Assembly (NCBI GenBank): GCA_947493175.1
Contig: CANLQD010000001.1
Span: 248,001-312,000 of the forward strand
DNA length: 64,000 nt
Origin: an uncultured Flavobacteriaceae bacterium
GTDB taxonomy: Bacteria; Bacteroidota; Bacteroidia; Flavobacteriales; Flavobacteriaceae
Direction: 5' to 3'
The notes under the pieces are model-generated. The model was not told the DNA's origin, made no database searches, and saw nothing but the letters and a program-made list of their open reading frames with translations. The position numbers were made by a program, and so were the translations under genes. Positions 45,198 to 54,551 of this stretch are shown here, in pieces (position 1 is the stretch's first letter; every line of letters starts with the position of its first letter).

Positions 45198-47503
45198 TAT
45201 GCAGTGGTTTCCTTTTCCGGATCAAGCATCAAAGGAGTACCATCTACCAAAATGGATAGTTGTTCGTCTCCTTCCAACGAAAACTTCGGACTACCACCAT
45301 CGACATTGACCTTCAGAATTTGATCCCTAAAATTAACCTTAAAGGAATAGGATTTCCATTGTGTTGGAATTTTTGGGGCAAATGAAAGTTGCCCATCAAC
45401 GACCCGCATACCTCCAAAACCTTCTACGATACTCATCCAAGTACCTGCCATAGAGGTGATGTGCAACCCTTCCTCGACCTCTTTGTTGTAATCGTCGAGA
45501 TCAAGTCGAGAAGTACGGAGGTAGAAACGGTAGGCCTGCTCCATCCGGTCTAATTTAGCCGCCTGAATACTATGTACACAAGGTGAAAGTGAGGATTCGT
45601 GTACGGTAAAAGGTTCGTAGAAATCAAAATGTTTTTCTAACTGATCGGTCGTAAAATGATCTTCGAAAAAATAGAATCCCTGCAGTACGTCGGCCTGTTT
45701 TATATAGGGCGACCTCAAAATGCGATCCCAACTCCATTTTTGATTAATGGGCCGTTGTTTTTTATCCAAATCGCCAACCGTAATAAGCTCTTTATCCAAA
45801 AAGCCGTCTTGCTGCAAGAAGACACCGTGTTTTTCTGATTTTGGAAAATACATGTCTGAAGCAACTTTTTTCCATTGCTCGGTTTCAGTATCTTCCAATT
45901 TTGTTTTCCGTAAGACACGTTGGTAATCTTCCGGATAGTCCGCTTTTACTTTTTGCAACTGCTTCAAGGCATATTCGATACACCATTTGGCAGTGTAATT
46001 TGTGTACCAATTGTTGTTTACGTTGTTTTCGTACTCATTGGGACCGGTCACCCCCAGAATTACAAATTGGTTTTTATCGGTAGAAAAGGTTGCACGTTGT
46101 TGCCAAAACCGAGCGATACCGATCAAGACTTCCAAGCCCATTTCCGGAATGTACGAGTAATCGCCGGTAAAACGATAATAGTTATAAATAGCAAAGGCAA
46201 TTGCCCCGTTTCGATGTATTTCCTCAAAGGTGATTTCCCATTCGTTATGGCATTCTTCACCGTTCATAGTTACCATCGGATAGAGGGCGGCACCATTCGA
46301 AAAGCCTAATTTTTCAGCATTCTCGATAGCCTTTTCAAGGTGATTGTAACGATATTTTAAAAGATTCCTAGCTACTTTTTGGTCTTTGGTCGCCATGTAA
46401 AAGGGAATGCAATAGGCCTCTGTATCCCAGTAGGTGCTTCCTCCGTATTTTTCACCCGTGAATCCCTTAGGGCCAATGTTCAGCCGACTGTCTGTTCCCA
46501 AATAGGTTTGATTCAGTTGAAAGATATTGAACCTGATTCCCTGCTGTGCTTTTACATCACCTTCGATGGTGATGTCGCTCATTTCCCAAATTCGGGCCCA
46601 TGCTTCTTTCTGCAATTCTAAAAGTGACTCGAAACCCAAAACCGTGGCTTTTTCAAGGGCCCGATTCGCCGCAGCGATCAATTCATCCTTATCGTGATTT
46701 AGGGAAACGGTGTAACCGCCAAATTTGTGAACGGCCACCGTATCGCCTTGGGATACTTCCTGAACATATTCATGCCCAATGTACATCTCATCGGTATGTT
46801 CAGAGGGCTTATGGCTTACTTCTGTACCGTTATGATAAATTTTGGATTCCATAAAAGTACAGGTACCAAAATGCGTCTTCATGGTATGTGCTTCTATAAA
46901 TGCCCGACGCCCCTCGGACTGCACATTGGTTGTATTCCAAAATTTATCGTCCCAATTGGTGTCATGATTTTTAATACCACTATCCAAGTAGGGCCGTAAC
47001 TTGATCTCTGCATCTGAATTTACAGGTCGTATTTCAAATTTGATGACGCCAACCTCATCAATTTCCAAACTTAAAAACCGAACAACATTCACCTGAACTT
47101 CAATATTGTTTGGTAAAGTAGCCGTAAAACTACGACGGTACCAGCCTTCTTGCATATTCAGTTCCCTGTGAAAACTTGAAACACTTTTACACGTATTCAA
47201 ATCCAATGGTTCTCCGTTTACAGAAACATGAATACCGATCCAATTCGGGGCATTGAGCACTTTGGCAAAGTATTCTGGATAACCATTTTTCCACCAGCCC
47301 ACACGGGTCTTATCAGGATAATATACGCCTGCGATATAACTACCTTGAAACGTATCTCCGGTATACTGTTCCTCGAAATTGGCCCGTTGGCCCATAGCGC
47401 CATTACCGATACTGAATAAGCTCTCGGAGGATTTCACCTGTTCTTTATCGAAGCCTTCTTCGATAATGCTCCACGGATCGGCTTTGATGTAATCTTGATT
47501 CAT
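45197..47503 (-). CDS. GH65 phosphorylase (maltose phosphorylase type)
   Basis: This enzyme splits maltose or a related alpha-glucobiose with phosphate into glucose and beta-glucose-1-phosphate. From the ATG at 47503 it has 768 residues, close to known maltose phosphorylases. The catalytic glutamate lies in GEECHNEWEITFEEIHRNGA near residue 420, the same run as in maltose phosphorylase. A frame open to 47527 adds eight doubtful residues. There is no signal peptide, so it is cytosolic. pgmB lies just upstream and would handle its product. Kojibiose or trehalose specificity is possible, but the context favours maltose. Confidence 0.88.
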   Translation of the reverse strand: MNQDYIKADPWSIIEEGFDKEQVKSSESLFSIGNGAMGQRANFEEQYTGDTFQGSYIAGVYYPDKTRVGWWKNGYPEYFAKVLNAPNWIGIHVSVNGEPLDLNTCKSVSSFHRELNMQEGWYRRSFTATLPNNIEVQVNVVRFLSLEIDEVGVIKFEIRPVNSDAEIKLRPYLDSGIKNHDTNWDDKFWNTTNVQSEGRRAFIEAHTMKTHFGTCTFMESKIYHNGTEVSHKPSEHTDEMYIGHEYVQEVSQGDTVAVHKFGGYTVSLNHDKDELIAAANRALEKATVLGFESLLELQKEAWARIWEMSDITIEGDVKAQQGIRFNIFQLNQTYLGTDSRLNIGPKGFTGEKYGGSTYWDTEAYCIPFYMATKDQKVARNLLKYRYNHLEKAIENAEKLGFSNGAALYPMVTMNGEECHNEWEITFEEIHRNGAIAFAIYNYYRFTGDYSYIPEMGLEVLIGIARFWQQRATFSTDKNQFVILGVTGPNEYENNVNNNWYTNYTAKWCIEYALKQLQKVKADYPEDYQRVLRKTKLEDTETEQWKKVASDMYFPKSEKHGVFLQQDGFLDKELITVGDLDKKQRPINQKWSWDRILRSPYIKQADVLQGFYFFEDHFTTDQLEKHFDFYEPFTVHESSLSPCVHSIQAAKLDRMEQAYRFYLRTSRLDLDDYNKEVEEGLHITSMAGTWMSIVEGFGGMRVVDGQLSFAPKIPTQWKSYSFKVNFRDQILKVNVDGGSPKFSLEGDEQLSILVDGTPLMLDPEKETTA

Positions 47504-47589
47504 ATTTTTATAAGATAAAGGGAGCAAAGACGAGAAACTGCTTCGCTCAAAGACGTTTGCAACTTTTTAAATTAACTATTTCTTTTCCA

Positions 47590-48252
47590 CTAGTTGATCA
47601 ATGCATCCAAGAACTTCACATCGATTTCGGTAAAATTGGTAAAATTATGATCTGCTTCGAATAGAATTTTCTGTTCCCCGATGCCAACGCTCACCATATC
47701 GGCTGCATTGGCTGCTTGAATTCCCGCAACCGCATCCTCAAAAACGACACAGTCTCCGGCAGCCACCCCTAACTGTTTTGCCGCTATTAAAAACACTTCT
47801 GGGTCAGGTTTAGCCTTGGTCACTGCATTGCCATCTACAATCGTATCAAAATAAGACAAAAGCTTTACCTTTTCCAAAATTGGCCTGGCATTTTTGCTGG
47901 CCGAACCCAAGGCCATGGGAATATGCTTACTTTTTAGATGGTCTAATACTTTTACCACATCAGGAAGAATCTCCTTTTCGTCCATCGTGTTGATATATTC
48001 CAAATAATCTTCGTTCTTTTCCACCATCCATTGATCAAATTGTTCTTGGGAAACTGTAAGTCCACCCATCTCCAATAAAATCTCAAGACATCTTTTTCGG
48101 CTTACTCCTTTAAATTGTTCGTTATCTTCCTTTGTAAAATCGATTCCCAATTCATCGGCCAATTTCTTCCACGCTAAATAGTGGTATTTAGCGGTATCAA
48201 CGATGACCCCATCCAGGTCGAAAATAAATCCGGTCGCTTCCATTTGTTTCAT
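47590..48252 (-). CDS. pgmB: Beta-phosphoglucomutase
   Basis: PgmB turns the beta-glucose-1-phosphate made by GH65 enzymes into glucose-6-phosphate. The 220-residue HAD protein has the nucleophile motif FDLDGVIVDTAKYHYLAWKKLA (Asp12 and Asp14), GSASKNA near residue 117, KAKPDPEVFL near residue 146 and FEDAVAGIQAA near residue 168. These are all family marks. It is the first gene of the minus-strand arm, followed by the GH65 gene after 86 bases. Confidence 0.9.
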   Translation of the reverse strand: MKQMEATGFIFDLDGVIVDTAKYHYLAWKKLADELGIDFTKEDNEQFKGVSRKRCLEILLEMGGLTVSQEQFDQWMVEKNEDYLEYINTMDEKEILPDVVKVLDHLKSKHIPMALGSASKNARPILEKVKLLSYFDTIVDGNAVTKAKPDPEVFLIAAKQLGVAAGDCVVFEDAVAGIQAANAADMVSVGIGEQKILFEADHNFTNFTEIDVKFLDALIN

Positions 48253-48421
48253 TCAAGGTTAAAAGTGGTCACAATCTATCAAGACCATGTACCATATATT
48301 ATATAAATCTTAGGGATGTTTTACCAATTCTGGGTTAATACGAATAAAACCTTCTTTTACATAAAGGTTAAAGCAACAAGTTTATATAGTGAGAAGTAGT
48401 GCTAAAACTTATTGTTCGGGG

Positions 48422-48429
48422 CAAATATA
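48422..48429 (-). promoter_or_regulatory. -7 promoter box (TATATTTG) of the pgmB operon
   Basis: TATATTTG on the minus strand matches TAnnTTTG exactly, and a TTG occurs 15 bases upstream (48447-48445), slightly closer than usual. It lies just after the LacI gene stop and leaves a leader of about 170 bases before the pgmB ATG. Confidence 0.45.
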
Positions 48430-48447
48430 AAAAAAATCCGTAGTCAA

Positions 48448-49491
48448 TTACTTTTTTGTCGAATCTCTTTCAATTAATTCGGTCTTAATGACCTCCATTT
48501 CGAATTCTTCCTCTTCCTCCTCGGTTTCCAATCTTCGGATGAGCATACTGGCGGCCGCTTTTCCCATTTTAAGTCCGTGCTGACTTACCGTTGACAGGGT
48601 AGGTCTGGAATTTTGGGACAGGACCCCGTCGGAAAAACTGATTACGGAAACATCCTCCGGAATCCGTATGCCTTTTTCCCTCGCTACATTCAGGGCGGTT
48701 ATGGCATATATTTCGTTGACGGCAAAGATGCCGTCAATATCAGGTATTTCTTCGAAGATCTGTTCCAATTCTTTCTCCAACGTCTTTCGCAACAACTCGG
48801 CATCTGTCAAGTCTTTGATCTTCAGGATAAGTTCGGGCCTAGCGGTCATATTATTCTCTTGCAGGGCATCTAGGTATCCTTGGGTTCGTAGTCTCCCGAT
48901 ATTGATATAGTCTTGTGTGGTCAGCAACAAAATCTTTTCGCTTCCTGTATCGATCAATTTTTGTACGGCATTCTTTGCACTCTCCCGATCATCGACGACC
49001 ACTTTATCGCATGCGATCTCATGCATTACGCGATCGAACATGACAATGGGGATTCCTTGGCTAATGATTTCGTTCAGATGATGATAGTCTTGCTTTAGCA
49101 ATGTTTCTTTTGACAATGACATGATGAAACCATCTATACTTCCGTTTACCAACATATCCATATTGATTACTTCCTTATCGAACGATTCGTTGGAGACCCC
49201 GATAATGACATGATAACCCCTAGCGCTTGCTACTTCTTCGATTCCGGCAATCACTTTTGAAAAAAAATAGTGTACGATTTCCGGGATGATCAGACCAATG
49301 GTCTTGGTCTGTTTGTTCTTGAGACTCAAGGCAATGTTATTTGGGCGGTAGTTATAAAATTTGGCAAAGGCCTGTATTTTATCCCTTGTCTCCTTACTGA
49401 TAGCCTTATCGTCGTGGAGCGCCTTGGAGACCGTTGAGATAGAAACATCGAGCTCTTTAGCAATTCGTTTAAGCGTCATTTTAGGTTTCAT
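48448..49491 (-). CDS. LacI family transcriptional regulator of the alpha-glucan locus
   Basis: The 347-residue regulator has the LacI helix-turn-helix TLKRIAKELDVSISTVSKALHDDKAISKETRDKI at the N-terminus, then a periplasmic-binding-protein-like sensor domain, with IPEDVSVISFSDGVLS near residue 276. It sits between the phosphorylase arm (same strand) and the SusCDE arm (divergent). It probably controls both in response to a maltodextrin-derived sugar. Its C-terminal half is paralogous to the broken gene at 62157. Confidence 0.88.
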   Translation of the reverse strand: MKPKMTLKRIAKELDVSISTVSKALHDDKAISKETRDKIQAFAKFYNYRPNNIALSLKNKQTKTIGLIIPEIVHYFFSKVIAGIEEVASARGYHVIIGVSNESFDKEVINMDMLVNGSIDGFIMSLSKETLLKQDYHHLNEIISQGIPIVMFDRVMHEIACDKVVVDDRESAKNAVQKLIDTGSEKILLLTTQDYINIGRLRTQGYLDALQENNMTARPELILKIKDLTDAELLRKTLEKELEQIFEEIPDIDGIFAVNEIYAITALNVAREKGIRIPEDVSVISFSDGVLSQNSRPTLSTVSQHGLKMGKAAASMLIRRLETEEEEEEFEMEVIKTELIERDSTKK

Positions 49492-49814
49492 AGGAGAAAT
49501 ATATGATGTTATACAGTTTTTTCCGATAGAAAATACGTCTTAAAAAGCGATGCAAAGTGGCAATTTCATTACCCTATCGTACGACTGAAAATTGCGAAAA
49601 TATCAAATAAAGATAGATCGAAATATAAAAATCGCACTGATAAAGGGTTTAAAAAAAAGATTAAACAAAACTGGAAGTTATTCACATGAAAACGTTGTAA
49701 TAGCTGCTAGTCAATTACTTAGTGGAAATTTAACATAATATTTACATACTTTCGAAACCGAGAAGTAGACAAAGGGAAGTTTTTAAAATTAACCAACTAT
49801 TTAATTATCAAATC
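49492..49814 (+). other. Divergent control region between the LacI and susC genes
   Basis: This 323-base AT-rich stretch has no ORF of note. It holds a LacI-type palindrome at 49687-49700 and a near-consensus -7 box, TACTTTCG (one mismatch to TAnnTTTG), near 49747-49754, about 60 bases before the susC ATG. A second CG-centred half-site, AAAATACGTCTT, lies near 49531-49542, close to the LacI start. Confidence 0.5.
49687..49700. promoter_or_regulatory. Putative LacI-family operator upstream of susC
   Basis: TGAAAACGTTGTAA is a CG-centred imperfect palindrome: 6 of 8 bases of one half match the reverse complement of the other. This is the usual form of LacI-family operators. It lies about 115 bases before susC, in the gap shared with the LacI gene. 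Confidence 0.4.
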
Positions 49815-52800
49815 ATGAAAATACCACAAAAGTACCTGTTTTTAGTGCTTTTAGTTTTTCCTCTAGCCCTTTTTGCGCAAGTAAAAGTGAGTGGTACCGT
49901 AACCGATGGCGAAGGCGGGGAACCCTTACCCGGGGTAAACGTTGTCATAAAAGGCACGGCTATCGGGACCACGACCGATTTTGATGGACTTTATGAGATA
50001 AATGCCGATTTGGGGGATATTCTTCAATTTTCATACCTCGGTTTTAAGACGAAGGAAGTAACCATTAACGGAGAACAGCTAGACGTCGTTCTACAAGAAG
50101 ATTCAGAACTACTGGAAGAGGTGGTAGTTATCGGTTATGGCACCACCACGAAGAAAGATGCTACCGGTTCGGTGACAGCCGTAAGTGTGGAGGATTTTAA
50201 CAAGGGTGCCATTGTTTCTACCGACCAGTTACTTACGGGTAAAGCAGCTGGCGTTCGTATTACCAGTGCTGGTGGAGCCCCTGATTCTACACCCAACATT
50301 CGTATAAGGGGAGGTGCTTCCTTAAGTGCGAACAACAACCCCTTGATTGTTATCGATGGGGTACCTATAGATAATACAAATCCCGCAGGGGTCAACAACC
50401 CCTTTTCTTTGATCAACCCCAACGATGTGGAGAGTTTTTCAATCCTGAAAGATGCTTCCGCCTCTGCCATCTATGGTTCCAGGGCTTCGAATGGTGTCAT
50501 CATTATTACAACGAAAAAGGGAACTTCCGGGGCGCCCAAGTTCAATTTTTCAACCAATGTGACCGTTAGCGAAGTGAGCGATAAGATCGATTTGATGGAC
50601 GGACCTACATTCACCAGATTCATCAACGAGTTTCATCCCACTTTTACGAACCTTTTAGGAGTAGAAGACACTACTAATCCCGGGCAGCGTTTCCTATATG
50701 ATACCGATTGGCAAGATGCTATTTATCGCACCGCATTTTCCTCGGACCATGCCTTCAGCGCAAGGGCCAACCTATTCGACAAACTACCGACCCGATTCTC
50801 TTTTGGCTATAACAATACCGAAGGTTTGGTAAAGACCAATGATTATGAGCGATACACGGCCTCTTTAAAATTAACCCCTACCCTTTTGGATGGTCACTTA
50901 AAAATCGATATCAACGCAAAAGGCATCAGTGCAGAAAAAAATGCGATCGATGAAGGCGGCGCTTTGGGAGGTGCAGTGAATATGGACCCTACCAAACCAA
51001 TATTTGATGATTCTCCGAACAATCGTTTTGGAGGCTTCTATCAGAATACCATCGTAAACGACGTTGACAATCCCACAAGATTGCTATTGGACGGTCAGTC
51101 GAATCCTTTGGCTTTGTTACTACAACGCTCTCGGCCTGAAAAAGTTCGAAAGCTTCTCGGTAACGTAGAATTCGACTACAGGATGCATTTTTTACCTGAA
51201 TTAAGGGCTGTACTAAATCTCGGCCTAGAGGTATCGGATGCCGATATTGAAGAAGTATTTACCGATAATTCATTGGCTACCTATCGTTTTGATTCCGGAA
51301 ACGATGACATTGACACCAATTTTGTGTTTAATCCTGGCGTAAACTATCGGGAAAGACAAAGTATTACCAACAAAACGATGGATGCCTATTTGGTATATGC
51401 CAAAAACCCTGAAAAGGGGATTATCAAAAGCTATGATGTTCAAGGAGGTTATCTGTATCAAAACTTTAGAAATGATGGCAACAAGGAAATCTACCAATAC
51501 AATGTAGACACTGGGCGTAGAGAGCTACAAATCAATGACCAGAATCCTTCGAATCGCTATTTCAATGAATTGAACCTTCAATCGTTCTTCGGACGTTCGA
51601 ATATTAACCTTTTAGACAAATATCTCATAACCCTTTCGGTAAGGGCAGACGGATCGTCTTTGTTCACTGAAGACAACCGTTGGGGGATTTTTCCGGCTGC
51701 TGCACTTGCATGGAAATTAAATGAAGAATCTTTTCTAGCGGATTCCAAGTTCATTTACGATTTAAAACTACGATTAGGTTGGGGGCAGACCGGACAACAA
51801 GACATTACAGGTGCAGTAGGGTTTTATCCCTCAATCCCTTTATTCGAGGTAGGCTCTAGTACCAGTCAATATCTCGAAGGAGTAAACTTGTACTCTGCCA
51901 AGGCGTTCAATGAAGAACTTACATGGGAAAAAACCACCACGTACAACGCCGGGCTCGATTTTGGTCTTTTAGAAAACAGAATGATCAACGGTTCATTCGA
52001 TGTTTTTTATAGACAAACTTCCGATTTATTAGCAAGAGTACCTGTAGCACCCGGCCAAGGCCTTACAGATTCATTTGTTAAAAATGTAGGGGAGACCGAG
52101 AGTAAAGGTTTTGAAACAACCCTGAATGTAAAGGCAATTGATACCGAAAGTACCTCTCTGGAGTTTTTCACAAACTTTGCTTATAGTCGCGCAGAAGTTA
52201 CCGATTTACAGGATGTGAGCCGAATCATCGCTACTGAATCCGATATTCCTACCGGAACCGGTGTTAGGTTGGCACGCCATCAGGTAGGTTTCCAACCCTA
52301 TTCCGCCTGGGTCTTTAGACAGCTCTACGATAGCGACGGAAACCCAATACATGGTGCCTTCGCAGATTTTAACGGCGACGGGGTAATCGACAACGATGAT
52401 CGTTATTTTAAAGCGCTTCGTCCCAACTGGACCTTCGGCTTTGGATTGAATTTCACTTGGAAGGATTTTGACCTGTCATCGAGCTTCAGAGGGCAATTCG
52501 GCGGACAAGTGTACAACTCGAGAAGGCTCACTTCTGGTTGGGTCGATAGGGCGATACCCCTTAATTCGAATAGCCTGAACAATGTACTGGATTTTTATTC
52601 GGGAGCAGCTAATTTCAACTTTGTAAATATTCAAGGAAATGTACCTTTTTCAGATTACTTTTTAGAAGACGCCACCTTTTTACGATGTGAGAACATTGTT
52701 TTGGGATACCGTCTCGGAGATGTTATCAAGGACACCTCAATGCGCATTTATGGTGTCGTGAACAATCCTTTCATCATCACCAATTACTCTGGTCAAGATC

Positions 52801-52880
52801 CTGAGAATTTTAATGCTATCGATAATAACTTTTACCCCAGACCAAGGTCGATAACCTTTGGCCTTACACTCGACTTTTAA
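49815..52880 (+). CDS. susC: SusC/RagA-type TonB-dependent outer-membrane transporter
   Basis: The 1021-residue protein imports oligosaccharides across the outer membrane using TonB energy. It has a signal peptide ending ALFAQ. A carboxypeptidase-like N-terminal domain follows (VSGTVTDGEGGEPLPGVNVVIKGT), then the plug with GYGTTTKKDATGSV near residue 108 and a SusC-type IRIRGGASLSANNNPLIVIDGVP segment, and the beta-barrel. It ends with the aromatic RSITFGLTLDF. The neighbouring enzymes point to maltodextrins or starch fragments as cargo. It leads the plus-strand arm. Confidence 0.93.
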   Translation: MKIPQKYLFLVLLVFPLALFAQVKVSGTVTDGEGGEPLPGVNVVIKGTAIGTTTDFDGLYEINADLGDILQFSYLGFKTKEVTINGEQLDVVLQEDSELLEEVVVIGYGTTTKKDATGSVTAVSVEDFNKGAIVSTDQLLTGKAAGVRITSAGGAPDSTPNIRIRGGASLSANNNPLIVIDGVPIDNTNPAGVNNPFSLINPNDVESFSILKDASASAIYGSRASNGVIIITTKKGTSGAPKFNFSTNVTVSEVSDKIDLMDGPTFTRFINEFHPTFTNLLGVEDTTNPGQRFLYDTDWQDAIYRTAFSSDHAFSARANLFDKLPTRFSFGYNNTEGLVKTNDYERYTASLKLTPTLLDGHLKIDINAKGISAEKNAIDEGGALGGAVNMDPTKPIFDDSPNNRFGGFYQNTIVNDVDNPTRLLLDGQSNPLALLLQRSRPEKVRKLLGNVEFDYRMHFLPELRAVLNLGLEVSDADIEEVFTDNSLATYRFDSGNDDIDTNFVFNPGVNYRERQSITNKTMDAYLVYAKNPEKGIIKSYDVQGGYLYQNFRNDGNKEIYQYNVDTGRRELQINDQNPSNRYFNELNLQSFFGRSNINLLDKYLITLSVRADGSSLFTEDNRWGIFPAAALAWKLNEESFLADSKFIYDLKLRLGWGQTGQQDITGAVGFYPSIPLFEVGSSTSQYLEGVNLYSAKAFNEELTWEKTTTYNAGLDFGLLENRMINGSFDVFYRQTSDLLARVPVAPGQGLTDSFVKNVGETESKGFETTLNVKAIDTESTSLEFFTNFAYSRAEVTDLQDVSRIIATESDIPTGTGVRLARHQVGFQPYSAWVFRQLYDSDGNPIHGAFADFNGDGVIDNDDRYFKALRPNWTFGFGLNFTWKDFDLSSSFRGQFGGQVYNSRRLTSGWVDRAIPLNSNSLNNVLDFYSGAANFNFVNIQGNVPFSDYFLEDATFLRCENIVLGYRLGDVIKDTSMRIYGVVNNPFIITNYSGQDPENFNAIDNNFYPRPRSITFGLTLDF

Positions 52881-52976
52881 TAATTTTAAGTGCTATGAAA
52901 TATGTCAGAACCCATTCACACCTGAATAAAAACTTGCAAAATTCAGGGTATCGCTTACCAAGAAGGGTTTTGACCA

Positions 52977-54536
52977 ATGAAAACAAATAAACTAAAACGA
53001 ATGAAAAAAGTAGTTCTAACCTTTTTATGCATTTTTACTCTTTTTCAGAGTTGCACAAATGACCTTGATACCGAACCATTGGTAGAGCTTTCTTTAGAAG
53101 AATTGCTGAGCCAAGACCCTGATGCCGTCTCCGGGATACTTTCAAGATTGTATGCCTCTTTTGCTTTATCCGGACCCAATGGCCCGGAGTCATCCGATAT
53201 CAGTGACAATGCAGGAGAGTCTCCTTTTCTTAGGGGAATTCTCAACCTACAAGACTTTACGGCCGATGGCATGAAAAACCGGTGGGGCGATGACGGTCTG
53301 GACCAACTAACCACCACGTCTAACTGGGATGAGAACAATAAGTTCTTTCGATATTTATACAACCGAATCTATTACACGATTCCACAGGCAAATAACCTTT
53401 TATCGGTATTGGGTTCGGTAGACGTTGAAAACAAAGAACAGGTTATCGCGGAAGTAAAATTTCTTAGGGCCTTAGCTTATTATTACCTCATCGATTGTTT
53501 TGGAAAAGGAGTGTTGGCCACTGAAGAAAATATAGGAGCCTCTGCCCCACTTTCTGAAGCTACCCGCTCAGAACTCTTCAGTTTTGTCGAAAATGACCTA
53601 ATTGCCGCCGAAGAAGCTATTGCTCAAACCAACTCCTACGGCAGAGCCAATAAAGCTGCGGTACAAATGCTTTTGGCAAAGCTATATATCAATTCCGGAG
53701 TATACGTTGGAGAGGATAGATACTCCGATGCCTTGACCTACCTTTCCAAGGTAATTAATGAAGGAGGTTACTCACTATCTCCCAGCTTTGAAAGTCTCTT
53801 TTCCGGAGATAATGAAGGTTCTCCTGAAATAATTTTTCCGCTGATCGCCGACGCAATTACCAGTCAAAGTTTTGGCAACACCACCTATATTATCAACGGT
53901 AGTTTAAACACGGCCACTATTCCCATTAATGAGTTCGGGGCTACCCAAGGTTGGGCCGGTCACCGCGCCTCCAAAGCATGGTATGGGCTTTTTGGGGATT
54001 TGGAGACTTCTACCGATGATCGTGCTACATTGTTCTGGACAGAAGGTCACAATTTTGAAATGACCGATTACAGGGAATGGACAGACGGTTATCCTTCTAT
54101 AAAATTTAGAAACTCTGGTTTTACCGCTTCTTTGCCTGAAACTGATTTTTCTAGCACAGACTTCCCGATGTTCCGACTTGCAGACACCTACTTGATGTAT
54201 GCAGAATGTACGTTGAGAGGTGCCTCAGGAGGAGATATGAACCAGGCCCTGAACTATGTAAACGCCATTCGAGAACGTTCAAATGCTTCTTCGATCGGAC
54301 TATCGGAGCTCACTTTGGATTTTATCATAGACGAAAGGGCCCGTGAACTCAATCTTGAAGGACACCGTCGTTCCGACCTCATACGTTTTGGACGATTCAC
54401 AGGCAGCTCCTATATATGGCCTTGGAAAGGAAATACCCAACAAGGTGTTACTATACCTGAAAACTATAAACTCTTTCCAATACCGCTGCAGGCGTTGGAA
54501 GCCAACCCTAACTTAAAGCAAAACCCTGGTTACTAA
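52977..54536 (+). CDS. susD: SusD/RagB-type glycan-binding lipoprotein
   Basis: SusD forms the lid of the SusC transporter and captures glycan at the cell surface. The 519-residue protein has a lipobox LFQSC (Cys26 from this start; the second Met at residue 9 is an equally good start). It has TPR-like helices and the family C-terminal region IDERARELNLEGHRRSDLIRFGRF near residue 455, ending KQNPGY. It follows susC by 96 bases. Confidence 0.92.
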   Translation: MKTNKLKRMKKVVLTFLCIFTLFQSCTNDLDTEPLVELSLEELLSQDPDAVSGILSRLYASFALSGPNGPESSDISDNAGESPFLRGILNLQDFTADGMKNRWGDDGLDQLTTTSNWDENNKFFRYLYNRIYYTIPQANNLLSVLGSVDVENKEQVIAEVKFLRALAYYYLIDCFGKGVLATEENIGASAPLSEATRSELFSFVENDLIAAEEAIAQTNSYGRANKAAVQMLLAKLYINSGVYVGEDRYSDALTYLSKVINEGGYSLSPSFESLFSGDNEGSPEIIFPLIADAITSQSFGNTTYIINGSLNTATIPINEFGATQGWAGHRASKAWYGLFGDLETSTDDRATLFWTEGHNFEMTDYREWTDGYPSIKFRNSGFTASLPETDFSSTDFPMFRLADTYLMYAECTLRGASGGDMNQALNYVNAIRERSNASSIGLSELTLDFIIDERARELNLEGHRRSDLIRFGRFTGSSYIWPWKGNTQQGVTIPENYKLFPIPLQALEANPNLKQNPGY

Positions 54537-54551
54537 ACAAAAAATTACACT

